From Alphaproteobacteria bacterium (GTDB lineage Bacteria; Pseudomonadota; Alphaproteobacteria; Rhizobiales; Devosiaceae): DNA of 11,451 nucleotides. This document shows, piece after piece, positions 1 to 7,102 of the stretch (position 1 is the stretch's first letter; every line of letters starts with the position of its first letter). The stretch lies in the NCBI GenBank assembly GCA_024279575.1, contig JAJRRJ010000142.1, positions 1 through 11,451 on the forward strand. Reading direction: 5' to 3'. The notes below the pieces were generated by a model. That model made no database searches. It was not told the DNA's origin and saw only the letters and a list, made by a program, of their open reading frames with translations. A program made the translations under genes and the position numbers.

Positions 1-295
1 GGCTGTCCCGTTCTGTTTGAGCACCCGAAAGGGTGGCGGACAAAGAGTCGATGGTGGATTGCAGATCATCCGAGTTTCCACGTTCCAGTTGCAGCAGGTC
101 GGAGAGTTCAGCAATCTGGGAATTCAGCCGGGTGAGGGCGGGGTCTTTTCCCAAGATTTCCTGGGCAAGGAAGAACTGGGACAGCATAAACAGGGACAGG
201 AGGAATATAATGACCAGAAGAAGTGAGGACATGGCGTCGACAAACCCGGGCCAGAAATTCACTTGACTTCGGCGAGACGAGGGGGACGCGCGCAT
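1..295 (-). CDS. MotB/OmpA-like peptidoglycan-binding envelope protein, N-terminal part (cut by window edge)
   Basis: The visible 98 residues start with a short basic leader, then the motif NFWPGFVDAMSSLLLVIIF (residues 13-31) and one membrane span (about 19-44). From about residue 49 a heptad-like, glutamine- and leucine-rich stretch suggests a coiled coil. This is the N-terminal pattern of the alphaproteobacterial MotB-like proteins that normally end in a C-terminal OmpA-type peptidoglycan-binding domain; that domain would lie beyond the left edge. Asp20, at the start of the span, matches the position of the proton-channel aspartate of MotB/ExbD/TolR proteins. The gene lies 46 bp downstream of the MotA/TolQ-like gene on the same strand, so the two probably form an inner-membrane complex that uses proton flow or anchors to the cell wall. 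The ATG at 293-295 is chosen because it gives the usual short leader before the WPGF motif; no clear Shine-Dalgarno precedes it. Confidence 0.85.
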   Translation of the reverse strand, partial: MRASPSSRRSQVNFWPGFVDAMSSLLLVIIFLLSLFMLSQFFLAQEILGKDPALTRLNSQIAELSDLLQLERGNSDDLQSTIDSLSATLSGAQTERDS

Positions 296-341
296 GGGTC
301 AGAGGCCCGTTGAGTGAGGTGAAAGAGAGTCTGGAAGATCG

Positions 342-1346
342 TTAGTTTCGAGGTTTTGAATCATCTTCGCCCTCATTCAGCATGGCATCAATCAGGTCAC
401 GCAGCTTTTTGTTGGTTTCGCTTTGCTCCACAATATGGTGTCGCAGATCCTCTTGTTCAGCCCGAATATGCTTGACCAGTCCATCAATCCCATGGGCCAG
501 TTCAGCCATGGCTCGGATGGCGTTTTGAGAACTGTCGGCATTTTGCATTTTGTCCCCGAGTTGCTCCAGTGCCACATGCATCTCTTCAGCTGACATGCCA
601 AGCCCGCTGGCTTGCATCTGGGTAAAGGGGTGGTCCAGTTCGGTCATGGAGGACATCCAGTCTTCTAATTCATTTGAAAAAGCGTTTTGAGCCTGTCCGG
701 TCTGAAGGTCCAGAAATCCCAGAATAAGAGAGCCGGAAAGGCCAAACAGGGATGATGAAAACGCAGTGCCCATGCCACTCAAGGGGGCTTCAAGCCCGTC
801 GGTGAGGTTTGAAAAAAGTGTTCCGGAGTCACCCGCTGCCACATCCAGGGTCTGGATTACACCGGATACTGAATTGACCGTCTGCAGGAGCCCGTAAAAA
901 GTTCCCAACAGACCCAAAAACACCAGAAGTCCGGTTAGGTATCGCGCGGTCTCGCGTGCCTCATCAAGGCGAAAACCCACGGAATCCAAAATTGAACGTA
1001 ACGAGGAGGGGGTGATAATGGTTTCCCCAAGCTTGTCGCGCAGGATGAAGGCCACGGGTGCCAGCAATTCAGGTTGGGCATTGGGCTCGGCCATTGAGCC
1101 TTCCTGAAGGGAGTTTACCCAGCGGATTTCGGGCACAAGTCGGGTGACCTGCCGAAAGCTTAACAGCACGCCGATTACCAGAACAAACAATATCAGGCCG
1201 TTGATAAAGGGATTGGCCCAAAAGGCGCTGGCAAGTTGAGGCGCAAGAATACCGCCAAGCATGACGACTAAAATCAAGAAAATAATCATCTTGACCAGAT
1301 ACACGTTGGGGGACGCAATTAGATATGGATCGTAGCGTTCGGTCAT
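342..1346 (-). CDS. MotA/TolQ/ExbB-family proton channel-like membrane protein
   Basis: This 334-residue protein has four likely membrane spans at about residues 17-36, 47-66, 134-156 and 194-212. A soluble loop of roughly 65 residues separates spans 2 and 3, and a long C-terminal polar region (about 250-325) looks coiled-coil. The glycine-rich third span (LLVFLGLLGTFYGLLQTV) followed by a region ending in a fourth span is the MotA/TolQ/ExbB channel signature. It is followed by a MotB-like protein, the usual partner pair. No flagellar genes are near, so a general envelope role (wall remodelling or outer-membrane energising) is more likely than motility, though this is inference. The ATG at 1344-1346 has only a weak ribosome binding site. 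A candidate promoter lies in the 89-bp gap after suhB. Confidence 0.85.
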   Translation of the reverse strand: MTERYDPYLIASPNVYLVKMIIFLILVVMLGGILAPQLASAFWANPFINGLILFVLVIGVLLSFRQVTRLVPEIRWVNSLQEGSMAEPNAQPELLAPVAFILRDKLGETIITPSSLRSILDSVGFRLDEARETARYLTGLLVFLGLLGTFYGLLQTVNSVSGVIQTLDVAAGDSGTLFSNLTDGLEAPLSGMGTAFSSSLFGLSGSLILGFLDLQTGQAQNAFSNELEDWMSSMTELDHPFTQMQASGLGMSAEEMHVALEQLGDKMQNADSSQNAIRAMAELAHGIDGLVKHIRAEQEDLRHHIVEQSETNKKLRDLIDAMLNEGEDDSKPRN

Positions 1347-1381
1347 GGTCTTGTTCGAACCTGTGGCGATTTGTTTTTACC

Positions 1382-1410
1382 AGCCTATTCAGACAGAGGT
1401 TCCATGACAA
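1382..1410 (-). promoter_or_regulatory. Candidate sigma-70 promoter for the MotA-like/MotB-like pair
   Basis: On the minus strand TTGTCA (1410-1405) is followed after exactly 17 bp by TAGGCT (1387-1382). The -35 matches consensus at five of six positions; the -10 is weak (three of six). It sits in the 89-bp gap between the suhB stop and the MotA-like start, the right place for an independent promoter. No mapped transcription start supports it. Confidence 0.3.
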
Positions 1411-1435
1411 TGAAAATGTGCAATTTCAAGGCGTT

Positions 1436-2230
1436 CTAACCAACGGTTTTAAGAGATTTCAACAGGGCGGCGTGTATGGTCTCGTTTCCAGCAACCACTT
1501 CACCGTTCAAAATGGACTTGTCACGTCCCGCATAATCACTCACAAAACCACCCGCTTCACGCACAAGAAGAATGCCAGGTGCAATATCCCAAGGGGCCAG
1601 TTTTGCTTCCCAGTACATGTCAAACCGTCCCGCGGCGACCCATGCCAGGTCGGTGCATGCAGACCCTGTGCGGCGGATACCGGCAACGCTTGGGGATATA
1701 TGGGCAATTTGTTTTATCTGGCGGGGATCATCGTCGGTACCGGTGAGCTTAATGCCGGTTGTGGCTATACAATCAGACATTTTTTTGCGACCCGCGACCC
1801 GCAGTCGCTTGCGTCCGTCAAGCCATGCCCCACCGCCGCGTTCAGCCGTAAAAGTTTCTTCCATAATGGGGTTATAGATCACCGAAGCAACAATTTCGCC
1901 ATTGCGTTCAAGAGCAATGCAGGAGGCAAAAATAGGAATGCCGTGGAGAAAGTTTGTTGTTCCATCCAGCGGATCAACAATCCAGCGATGCTGCCCGTCT
2001 TCGCCTTTAATTTCTCCCCCCTCTTCCATCAAAAAGGAATAGGTGGGTCGTGCCTTGAGCAACTCATCACGGATTATTTCTTCAGCATTGCGGTCAGCAT
2101 TTGAGACAAAATCGGCAGGACCTTTTCTAGATATTTGCAGGTTTTCCACCTCGCCAAAATCGCGGGTGAGTGCGCGCCCGGCCTTTTGGGCAGCCCGGAT
2201 CATGATATTTAACAGTGCTGAGGCGGCCAT
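1436..2230 (-). CDS. suhB: Inositol monophosphatase family protein (SuhB-like)
   Basis: This 264-residue protein belongs to the Mg-dependent inositol monophosphatase family, which hydrolyses myo-inositol phosphates and related sugar phosphates in the cytoplasm; SuhB members also influence rRNA transcription antitermination in E. coli. Both family signatures are intact: WIVDPLDGTTNF at residues 83-94, with metal ligands Asp86 and Asp89, and WDIAPGILLVREAGG at 214-228, with Asp215. An upstream EEGGE segment (69-73) supplies the metal-binding glutamate. Length is normal for the family. The ATG at 2228-2230 has a good ribosome binding site (TTAAGGA, spacer 7). It lies 26 bp after efp on the same strand, so the two are probably cotranscribed. 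The true substrate cannot be told from sequence; a histidinol-phosphatase-like or nucleotidase activity is possible in this family. Confidence 0.93.
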   Translation of the reverse strand: MAASALLNIMIRAAQKAGRALTRDFGEVENLQISRKGPADFVSNADRNAEEIIRDELLKARPTYSFLMEEGGEIKGEDGQHRWIVDPLDGTTNFLHGIPIFASCIALERNGEIVASVIYNPIMEETFTAERGGGAWLDGRKRLRVAGRKKMSDCIATTGIKLTGTDDDPRQIKQIAHISPSVAGIRRTGSACTDLAWVAAGRFDMYWEAKLAPWDIAPGILLVREAGGFVSDYAGRDKSILNGEVVAGNETIHAALLKSLKTVG

Positions 2231-2256
2231 GGAACTATCCTTAAGCTTGGGTTGGG

Positions 2257-2820
2257 TTATTCGGCGCGTTTGAAGTAGGTGATTTCGCCGGTATCGACAA
2301 TGATCTTTTCCCCTTCGGAAACAAACGGGGGAACCATGACTTTAATGCCGTTTTCAAGAATTGCCGGCTTAAAGGAATTTGCAGCCGTTTGCCCTTTTAC
2401 CACCGGTTCAGTTTCTTTTACTTCCAGAGTAACGAACTGGGGTAGTTCAACGCCAAGGGGAGTGCCTTCGTGGCTTTCAACCTTGACCTTCATGCCATCT
2501 TGTAAAAACTGGGCGCGATCGCCTACAAATTCAACCATCAGCTCAAGTTGTTCATAGGTTTCGTTGTCCATGAAAACCAGCATTTCGTCCTGCGCATAAA
2601 GGAATTGATATTCTTTTTGCTCCAGGCGGATTTTGTCCACTGTTTCGGCGGAACGAAAGCGTTCGTTGAGTTTGGTGTTGTTGATAATTCCCTTGAGTTC
2701 GACCTGGGCAAACGCGCCCCCTTTGCCCGGTTTGACGTGGTTGACTTTTACCGCCACCCACAACTCTTTTTTGTGCATGATGACGTTGCCGGGGCGGATT
2801 TCATTGCCGTTGATTTTCAT
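2257..2820 (-). CDS. efp: Elongation factor P
   Basis: EF-P binds the ribosome between the P and E sites and relieves stalling at consecutive prolines. The 187-residue length and three-domain layout are typical: an N-terminal KOW-like domain (about 1-64) and two OB-type domains. The tip of domain I reads HVKPGKGGAF (28-37). Lys33 is at the position of E. coli Lys34, and the surrounding PGKGG is the type modified by beta-lysylation through EpmA/EpmB; neither modification gene is in this window. The C-terminal signature PPFVSEGEKIIVDTGEITYF (about 164-183) is intact. The start ATG is preceded by AGGAA at a slightly long spacing. The gene lies 115 bp after the Sel1-repeat gene and 26 bp before suhB, with which it probably shares a transcript. 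Confidence 0.97.
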   Translation of the reverse strand: MKINGNEIRPGNVIMHKKELWVAVKVNHVKPGKGGAFAQVELKGIINNTKLNERFRSAETVDKIRLEQKEYQFLYAQDEMLVFMDNETYEQLELMVEFVGDRAQFLQDGMKVKVESHEGTPLGVELPQFVTLEVKETEPVVKGQTAANSFKPAILENGIKVMVPPFVSEGEKIIVDTGEITYFKRAE

Positions 2821-2935
2821 GGGATTGAAAATTCCTGTCAGAGTGGATGGGGGAGACGTGTAGATAATTTTTTGCGTTGTGCCTCAGATTGCACGCGCTG
2901 GCAAGTGGCAAGCCACATTCAACGGTGCTGATGGT
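2821..2935. other. Intergenic gap between the Sel1-repeat gene and efp
   Basis: This 115-bp gap must carry the efp leader. It holds a small inverted repeat GTGGC-AA-GCCAC (2905-2916) with no following T-run, so I do not call it a terminator. An A/T-rich stretch at about 2863-2874 (minus strand AAAAAATTATCT) could supply a -10 element, but no convincing -35 is placed correctly. Confidence 0.3.
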
Positions 2936-4054
2936 TTATTGGCCAGTGGGTGATTGGGGGGTAAGGGGTGGCGAGGTTTGGAAATCGGTGGTCTGATCAC
3001 CCATGTTGGCTGGCAGGCTGGTATCAGGGGCATCGGGCAGGATGCGTTGAGGTAAACTGCTGATTCCGGGGGTGTCACCGAGCGGTTCTGCGGGCCAGAA
3101 ACGGGCGCGTTTTATAGCCAGGGCTAAATCCTCAGGAGCAATGGAAACCAGGAGACGGTCAAGCTGGGGGTCATTTAGCCCCTGACGTTGAGCCAGGGAG
3201 CGCCACATGGCTGCGGTTTGAAGATCAAGGTTTGTTCCTTCTCCAACCGCCAGTAATTTTGCCAGACGATTTTGCGCGACGGCGCTGCCGCCGTTTGCCG
3301 CTGTTTCATACCATAGAAATGCCTGTTCTCTGTTCTGCTCGATTGCTTTTCCAAGATAGAGCAGGGTGGCATATTCAACCTGTGCATCGATTAGGCCTGC
3401 CTCTGCCGCAAGACCCACATAATGTGCGCCCAGCCTGGGATTGGGAGCGCTGCCGGCCCCTTGCAGGAGCATGATTCCATAATCATATTGAGCTTCAGAC
3501 AGTCCTGCGTCAGCGGCTTTGCCCATCAACTCAAATGCCAGAATAATGCTGGGTTCGGCATAAATGCCTTCCACATGCAGTAGAGCCAGATTATACATGG
3601 CTTCGCGATGGCCTTGATCGGCAGCCTTCTGGAACATTTGTGCTGCCAATTGTCGGTTTTTAGGCAGACCAGTGCCGCTTTGATAGAGTAAGGCAAGCTC
3701 AAATGTGGCGCTCAGATCGCCATTTTTGCTGGCAATATCATACCAGCTGGCGGCCAATGCCATATTTTGTGCAACCCCCAGGCCGTTTGCATATATGATG
3801 GCAATCAGGGTTTGGGCGGCGGCGTCATTTTTTTCTGCACGTTCAAGGGCCAGACCAAGAGCGGTGATATAATAGCCACGCTGGAAAGCGCCATAGGCAA
3901 GGTCAACGGGTATTTGAGGACCAAAAATTTCCTCAGAAATTTCGCCAGCTGTCGTATCTGGAACCATCTGGGCAAATGTTGGGGGTGCAATGACTGTGCT
4001 GAGCCAGATCTCAGACCCAAAAATTGCAGCAAAATGTTTGGGACGGCGTTTCAT
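2936..4054 (-). CDS. Exported Sel1-repeat (TPR-like) protein
   Basis: This 372-residue protein begins with a basic stretch and a hydrophobic segment ending near PPTFA-Q (residues 24-29), a plausible Sec signal peptide cleaved after Ala28. Residues 78-292 form six regular 36-residue Sel1-type repeats, each with the pattern of small residues, L/Y positions, a G-x-G turn and a closing AA-x-x-G, starting near 78, 114, 149, 185, 221 and 257. Such solenoids act as protein-protein scaffolds. The tail (about 322-372) is rich in Pro, Ser and Thr, probably disordered. The start codon overlaps the stop of the upstream ThiE-like gene by four bases (ATGA, 4051-4054), so the two are translationally coupled. 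It is likely periplasmic or envelope-associated; its partner is unknown. Related exported Sel1/TPR proteins occur at this place in other Rhizobiales, to my recollection. Confidence 0.88.
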   Translation of the reverse strand: MKRRPKHFAAIFGSEIWLSTVIAPPTFAQMVPDTTAGEISEEIFGPQIPVDLAYGAFQRGYYITALGLALERAEKNDAAAQTLIAIIYANGLGVAQNMALAASWYDIASKNGDLSATFELALLYQSGTGLPKNRQLAAQMFQKAADQGHREAMYNLALLHVEGIYAEPSIILAFELMGKAADAGLSEAQYDYGIMLLQGAGSAPNPRLGAHYVGLAAEAGLIDAQVEYATLLYLGKAIEQNREQAFLWYETAANGGSAVAQNRLAKLLAVGEGTNLDLQTAAMWRSLAQRQGLNDPQLDRLLVSIAPEDLALAIKRARFWPAEPLGDTPGISSLPQRILPDAPDTSLPANMGDQTTDFQTSPPLTPQSPTGQ

Positions 4055-4653
4055 CTCAATCCTTTTTGCTGTCTGATATTCAAGTTTTTAAGGGCCTGGG
4101 ACACTGATTCGGGTGCGCGCCAGGCATTTTCACCCAGCCCCTGAAACTCCCATCCACCGGATTTTATCTCAGATATTTGTGTTATGGGATCAAAGACAGC
4201 GCAGGGGGTTTCGAACAGCTCTGCCCACCAGTTTGAAAACGCCGTTGCCTCTTCATCAGGGGTGTTGGTAAAATCACCAAATGATATGTAATCCACCCCC
4301 GCTTCTCCGCATAGCATAGCGTGGTGGCGCGAATTGATATTTGCAGCACCAACAATATAGTCCGGTTTAAGAGTATTTAGCGCTTCAAGCACATCAGAAT
4401 GACCAGAGGAAATTTGAACACCGTCTGCCTTCATTGGCCCCACCAGTTGAGGTTCGTTGTCAAGGATCACAGCACAATCGCATGCCTGGGCAACAGGTGT
4501 GGCTATTTCAATCAGCTTTTTATATTCAGACAAACCGTGTTGTGCTTTCTTTACCAGCAACACCGGAACCAGACCTGTTTCAAGGGCGGATTGCAACTCT
4601 TTTGCAAAAGTGAGCGTATCGGGCACAGTTGGTGTTGTTAAAATAATCTGCAC
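4051..4653 (-). CDS. Thiamine phosphate synthase-like (ThiE/TenI superfamily) protein with divergent active site
   Basis: The best start gives 200 residues with the TIM-barrel layout of ThiE/TenI proteins: a first strand QIILTTP (2-8), PVLLVKK (30-36), AVILDNEPQLV (61-71), KADGVQIS (75-82), DYIVGAANINS (98-108) and GVDYISFGDF (119-128). ThiE joins the thiazole and pyrimidine moieties of thiamine. Several expected residues look altered: the usual Asn-Asp pair reads Asp65-Asn66, the HLGQ-x-D segment reads QISSGHSD, and the TxTK lysine region has no lysine. I therefore call the fold, not the activity. The frame stays open to a TTG at 4765-4767, but that extension has no family resemblance, lacks a ribosome binding site and contains a good promoter. 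The GTG at 4651-4653 has TTAGGGA eight bases upstream. Other thiamine genes are absent nearby; it is coupled to the Sel1-repeat gene. Confidence 0.75.
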   Translation of the reverse strand: MQIILTTPTVPDTLTFAKELQSALETGLVPVLLVKKAQHGLSEYKKLIEIATPVAQACDCAVILDNEPQLVGPMKADGVQISSGHSDVLEALNTLKPDYIVGAANINSRHHAMLCGEAGVDYISFGDFTNTPDEEATAFSNWWAELFETPCAVFDPITQISEIKSGGWEFQGLGENAWRAPESVSQALKNLNIRQQKGLR

Positions 4654-4661
4654 GTCAGGTT

Positions 4662-4668
4662 TCCCTAA
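4662..4668 (-). promoter_or_regulatory. Ribosome binding site favouring the GTG start of the ThiE-like gene
   Basis: TTAGGGA on the minus strand lies eight bases upstream of the GTG at 4651-4653. The alternative TTG at 4765-4767 has no comparable site, so this decides the start. Confidence 0.55.
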
Positions 4669-4687
4669 GAGAAATTTTCTTGTTTCA

Positions 4688-4716
4688 TAAATAGAATGGC
4701 GTGTGGGCGTTTGCAA
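4688..4716 (-). promoter_or_regulatory. Candidate sigma-70 promoter for the ThiE-like/Sel1 operon
   Basis: On the minus strand TTGCAA (4716-4711), then exactly 17 bp, then TATTTA (4693-4688). This would start transcription near 4681 and leave a leader of about 30 bases containing the TTAGGGA ribosome binding site. Its position agrees with the GTG start at 4653 and argues that the ThiE-like and Sel1 genes are a unit separate from tkt-gap-pgk. Not experimentally supported. Confidence 0.45.
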
Positions 4717-4829
4717 TCGCCTGGCTGAATTGGCGGTAAATTTTGTCCATAAAAAGGGAGAAAACAATTTTTCAGGACTTGATAGTTATCTTGGATTAAA
4801 TTCGGGTTTTCCCCGGATGCAGGTTAGGG

Positions 4830-6029
4830 CTATTGTTGCAAAGCGGCAACGCCGGGTAATGTTTTGCCTTCCATCCATTCAAGAAATGCTCCCCCTGCGG
4901 TTGAAACATAGGTGAATTGATCTTTGACGCCGGCGTGGGCGAGCGCCGCCACTGTATCGCCACCCCCGGCAATCGAAATCAGATGGTTATATTTAGTGCG
5001 CTTAGCGACATATTTGGCCACTTCCACGGTTCCTGCATCAAACGGTTCCATTTCAAAGGCCCCAAGCGGGCCATTCCATAAAATGGTGCTTGCATCATCA
5101 ATAGCCCCTTTAATCCGTTCAATTGAGGAAGGCCCTATATCCAAAATCATGCCATTGGGGGCGATGGCATCAACGCCATAAAACAGATGTTTTGCATTTG
5201 CCTCAAATTTAAAGGCAACGACGGCATCAACGGGTAAAATGATTGAACATTGTTCCTCAGATGCGCGATCCATGATGCGAATTGCAGTGTCTTTAAGGTC
5301 TTTTTCGCACAGGGAATTTCCAACACTTAGTCCAGCTGCGTGCAAAAATGTATTGGCCATGGCTCCACCGATCACCAAAGCATCCACTTTGGGTAACAGA
5401 TTTTCCAGCAGGTCAATTTTTGTTGATACTTTGGCCCCTCCAACCAGCGCGATAACAGGACGTTTGGGGTTGCCAAGGCCCTTTGTCAGCGCGGCCAGTT
5501 CCTTTTCCATGGCGCGGCCTGCCGCGTTGGGCAGCAGGTGTGCCAGCCCCTGAGTTGAGGCATGGGCACGGTGGGCAGCTGAGAAAGCATCGTTTACATA
5601 AAAATCCCCAAGGGAGGCCATTCGTTTTGCCAGTTCCGGGTCATTGCTGGCTTCTCCGGGGTGAAACCGGGTGTTTTGCATCACAACAATTGAACCGGAT
5701 GGAGCTTGTTTGATTGCCCGTTTTGCCTTTGTCATATCCTGCCAGTCAGTATTCACAAAAACCACTTCCCGATTGCAAATACGGGCAACATCATCAAGCA
5801 CGATTTCAAGGGAAAGTTCGGTCACAACCTTGCCCTCCGGGCGACCAAAATGGGACAGAAGGATGGCTTTTCCACCATATTTGGTGATATCGCGAATGGT
5901 GGGCACGATGCGCTCGATGCGCAATGTGTCGGTGACTTTTGAATTGGCCACCGGCACGTTCAGGTCAACACGTACAAGCACAAGTTTGTCCGCCATTGGC
6001 AAATCATCAAGTGTTTTAAACGTGTTCAT
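4830..6029 (-). CDS. pgk: Phosphoglycerate kinase
   Basis: This enzyme interconverts 1,3-bisphosphoglycerate plus ADP with 3-phosphoglycerate plus ATP, in glycolysis or in reverse for gluconeogenesis and the Calvin cycle. The 399-residue length is normal. Visible landmarks are RVDLNVP (20-26) and SHFGRP (59-64) in the substrate domain, NTRFHPGE and DAFSAAHRAHAS further on, the hinge/nucleotide segment GGAKVSTKIDLLENL, WNGPLGAFE, and the C-terminal GGGDTVAAL glycine loop. All key residues expected of an active kinase appear present. The segment before NTRFHPGE reads MQ where LE or ME is common, a small variation. The ATG at 6027-6029 has a near-perfect ribosome binding site (AGGAGG, 6037-6042, spacer 7). 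It follows gap by 16 bp, so it is cotranscribed. No fructose-bisphosphate aldolase gene follows, although one often does in this group. Confidence 0.98.
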   Translation of the reverse strand: MNTFKTLDDLPMADKLVLVRVDLNVPVANSKVTDTLRIERIVPTIRDITKYGGKAILLSHFGRPEGKVVTELSLEIVLDDVARICNREVVFVNTDWQDMTKAKRAIKQAPSGSIVVMQNTRFHPGEASNDPELAKRMASLGDFYVNDAFSAAHRAHASTQGLAHLLPNAAGRAMEKELAALTKGLGNPKRPVIALVGGAKVSTKIDLLENLLPKVDALVIGGAMANTFLHAAGLSVGNSLCEKDLKDTAIRIMDRASEEQCSIILPVDAVVAFKFEANAKHLFYGVDAIAPNGMILDIGPSSIERIKGAIDDASTILWNGPLGAFEMEPFDAGTVEVAKYVAKRTKYNHLISIAGGGDTVAALAHAGVKDQFTYVSTAGGAFLEWMEGKTLPGVAALQQ

Positions 6030-6045
6030 ATTTGACCCTCCTGGT

Positions 6046-7056
6046 TTAGATTGTTTTGGCGATCACCTGGGCGGTATCCAGCATGCGATTTGAAAACCCC
6101 CATTCGTTGTCGTACCAGCTCATAACATGCACAAGGTTTCCCCCAACCACTTTAGTTTGCTCCGCAGCGAAGTTTGATGAGTGTGGATCGTGGTTAAAGT
6201 CGATGGAAACCTTGGCTTCTTCATCATAATCAAAGACGGATGCAAGGGGGCCACTATCAGAGGCAGATTTGGCTATGGCGTTGACCTCATCAACGGAAGT
6301 GCTGTTTTTGGCAACAAAAACCAGATCTACAACTGAAACATTTGGTGTTGGTACGCGTACCGAGGCACCGTCCAAAATGCCTTCGAGTTCGGGCAATACA
6401 AGGCCAAGGGCGCGAGCGGCTCCAGTGGAAGTTGGAATCATGCTCATGGCTGCGGCGCGGGCCCGATACAGGTCAGTGTGCATACGATCAAGGGTTGGCT
6501 GATCTCCGGTATAGGCGTGAATAGTCGTCATGAAGCCTTTGTCAATGCCCACGGTGTCGTTGAGGATTTTGGCAAGGGGGGCAAGGCAGTTGGTGGTGCA
6601 TGAGCCGTTCGAGATGATTTTGTGAGCCGAGGTGATGTCAGTGTGGTTCACCCCGTAAACGACAGTAATATCGGCCTTGTCGCCGGGGGCGGAAATCAGA
6701 ACGCGCTTGGCACCGGCATCCAGATGCCATTGGGCTTTGTCACGGGAATTAAAAATTCCGGTACATTCCATGGCAATATCGATGTCCATTTCACCCCAAG
6801 GCAGGTTTTTGGGATCACGGATTGCTGTTACTTTTATCGGGCCCTGGCCCACATCGATTGTGTCACCATCAACTTTGACTACGCCGCCAAATTTTCCATG
6901 CACGCTGTCATAACGCATCAGATGCGCATTGGTTTCAACCGGACCCAAGTCGTTGATTGCAACCACCTGAATTTCTTTGTTTCCAGATTCAATGACCGCA
7001 CGAAGGATATTGCGTCCGATACGGCCAAAGCCGTTAATTGCGACACGAATTGCCAT
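6046..7056 (-). CDS. gap: Glyceraldehyde-3-phosphate dehydrogenase (type I)
   Basis: It catalyses phosphorylating oxidation of glyceraldehyde 3-phosphate to 1,3-bisphosphoglycerate, directly ahead of phosphoglycerate kinase in the pathway. The 336 residues open with the Rossmann motif INGFGRIGRN (7-16). The second strand reads VAINDL (32-37), and Asp36 there is the residue that favours NAD over NADP. The active-site segment is SNGSCTTNCLAP (149-160), with catalytic Cys153 and, further on, His180 in the TTIHAYTGDQ segment. The commoner spelling is SNASCTTNC; the Gly for Ala is conservative. The C-terminal WYDNEWGFSNRM signature is intact. The ATG at 7054-7056 has AAGGAG at 7064-7069 (spacer 7). 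It lies 46 bp after tkt and 16 bp before pgk in an evident operon. Confidence 0.98.
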   Translation of the reverse strand: MAIRVAINGFGRIGRNILRAVIESGNKEIQVVAINDLGPVETNAHLMRYDSVHGKFGGVVKVDGDTIDVGQGPIKVTAIRDPKNLPWGEMDIDIAMECTGIFNSRDKAQWHLDAGAKRVLISAPGDKADITVVYGVNHTDITSAHKIISNGSCTTNCLAPLAKILNDTVGIDKGFMTTIHAYTGDQPTLDRMHTDLYRARAAAMSMIPTSTGAARALGLVLPELEGILDGASVRVPTPNVSVVDLVFVAKNSTSVDEVNAIAKSASDSGPLASVFDYDEEAKVSIDFNHDPHSSNFAAEQTKVVGGNLVHVMSWYDNEWGFSNRMLDTAQVIAKTI

Positions 7057-7102
7057 AGGTGTTCTCCTTAATTAGTATTTGTTTTGGTTATTTTACGATC
7101 AG

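Noticed and set aside
1325..2104. Long plus-strand open frame opposite suhB
   Set aside because: It is fully antisense to a gene with intact family signatures, shows no recognisable domain and has no ribosome binding site; a shadow frame.
2905..2916. GTGGC-AA-GCCAC as a terminator after the Sel1-repeat gene
   Set aside because: Two-base centre and no downstream T-run on the minus strand.
4654..4767. N-terminal extension of the ThiE-like protein from a TTG start
   Set aside because: No ribosome binding site, no family resemblance, and a 17-bp-spaced promoter lies within it.
4803..4815. Possible terminator after pgk (CGGG/CCCG hairpin)
   Set aside because: Only four base pairs with a five-base loop, and followed by AATTT rather than a T-run; too weak to call.
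6622..7071. Plus-strand open frame of about 150 codons opposite gap
   Set aside because: Antisense to a strongly conserved gene; composition is that of a complementary frame, and no family is recognisable.
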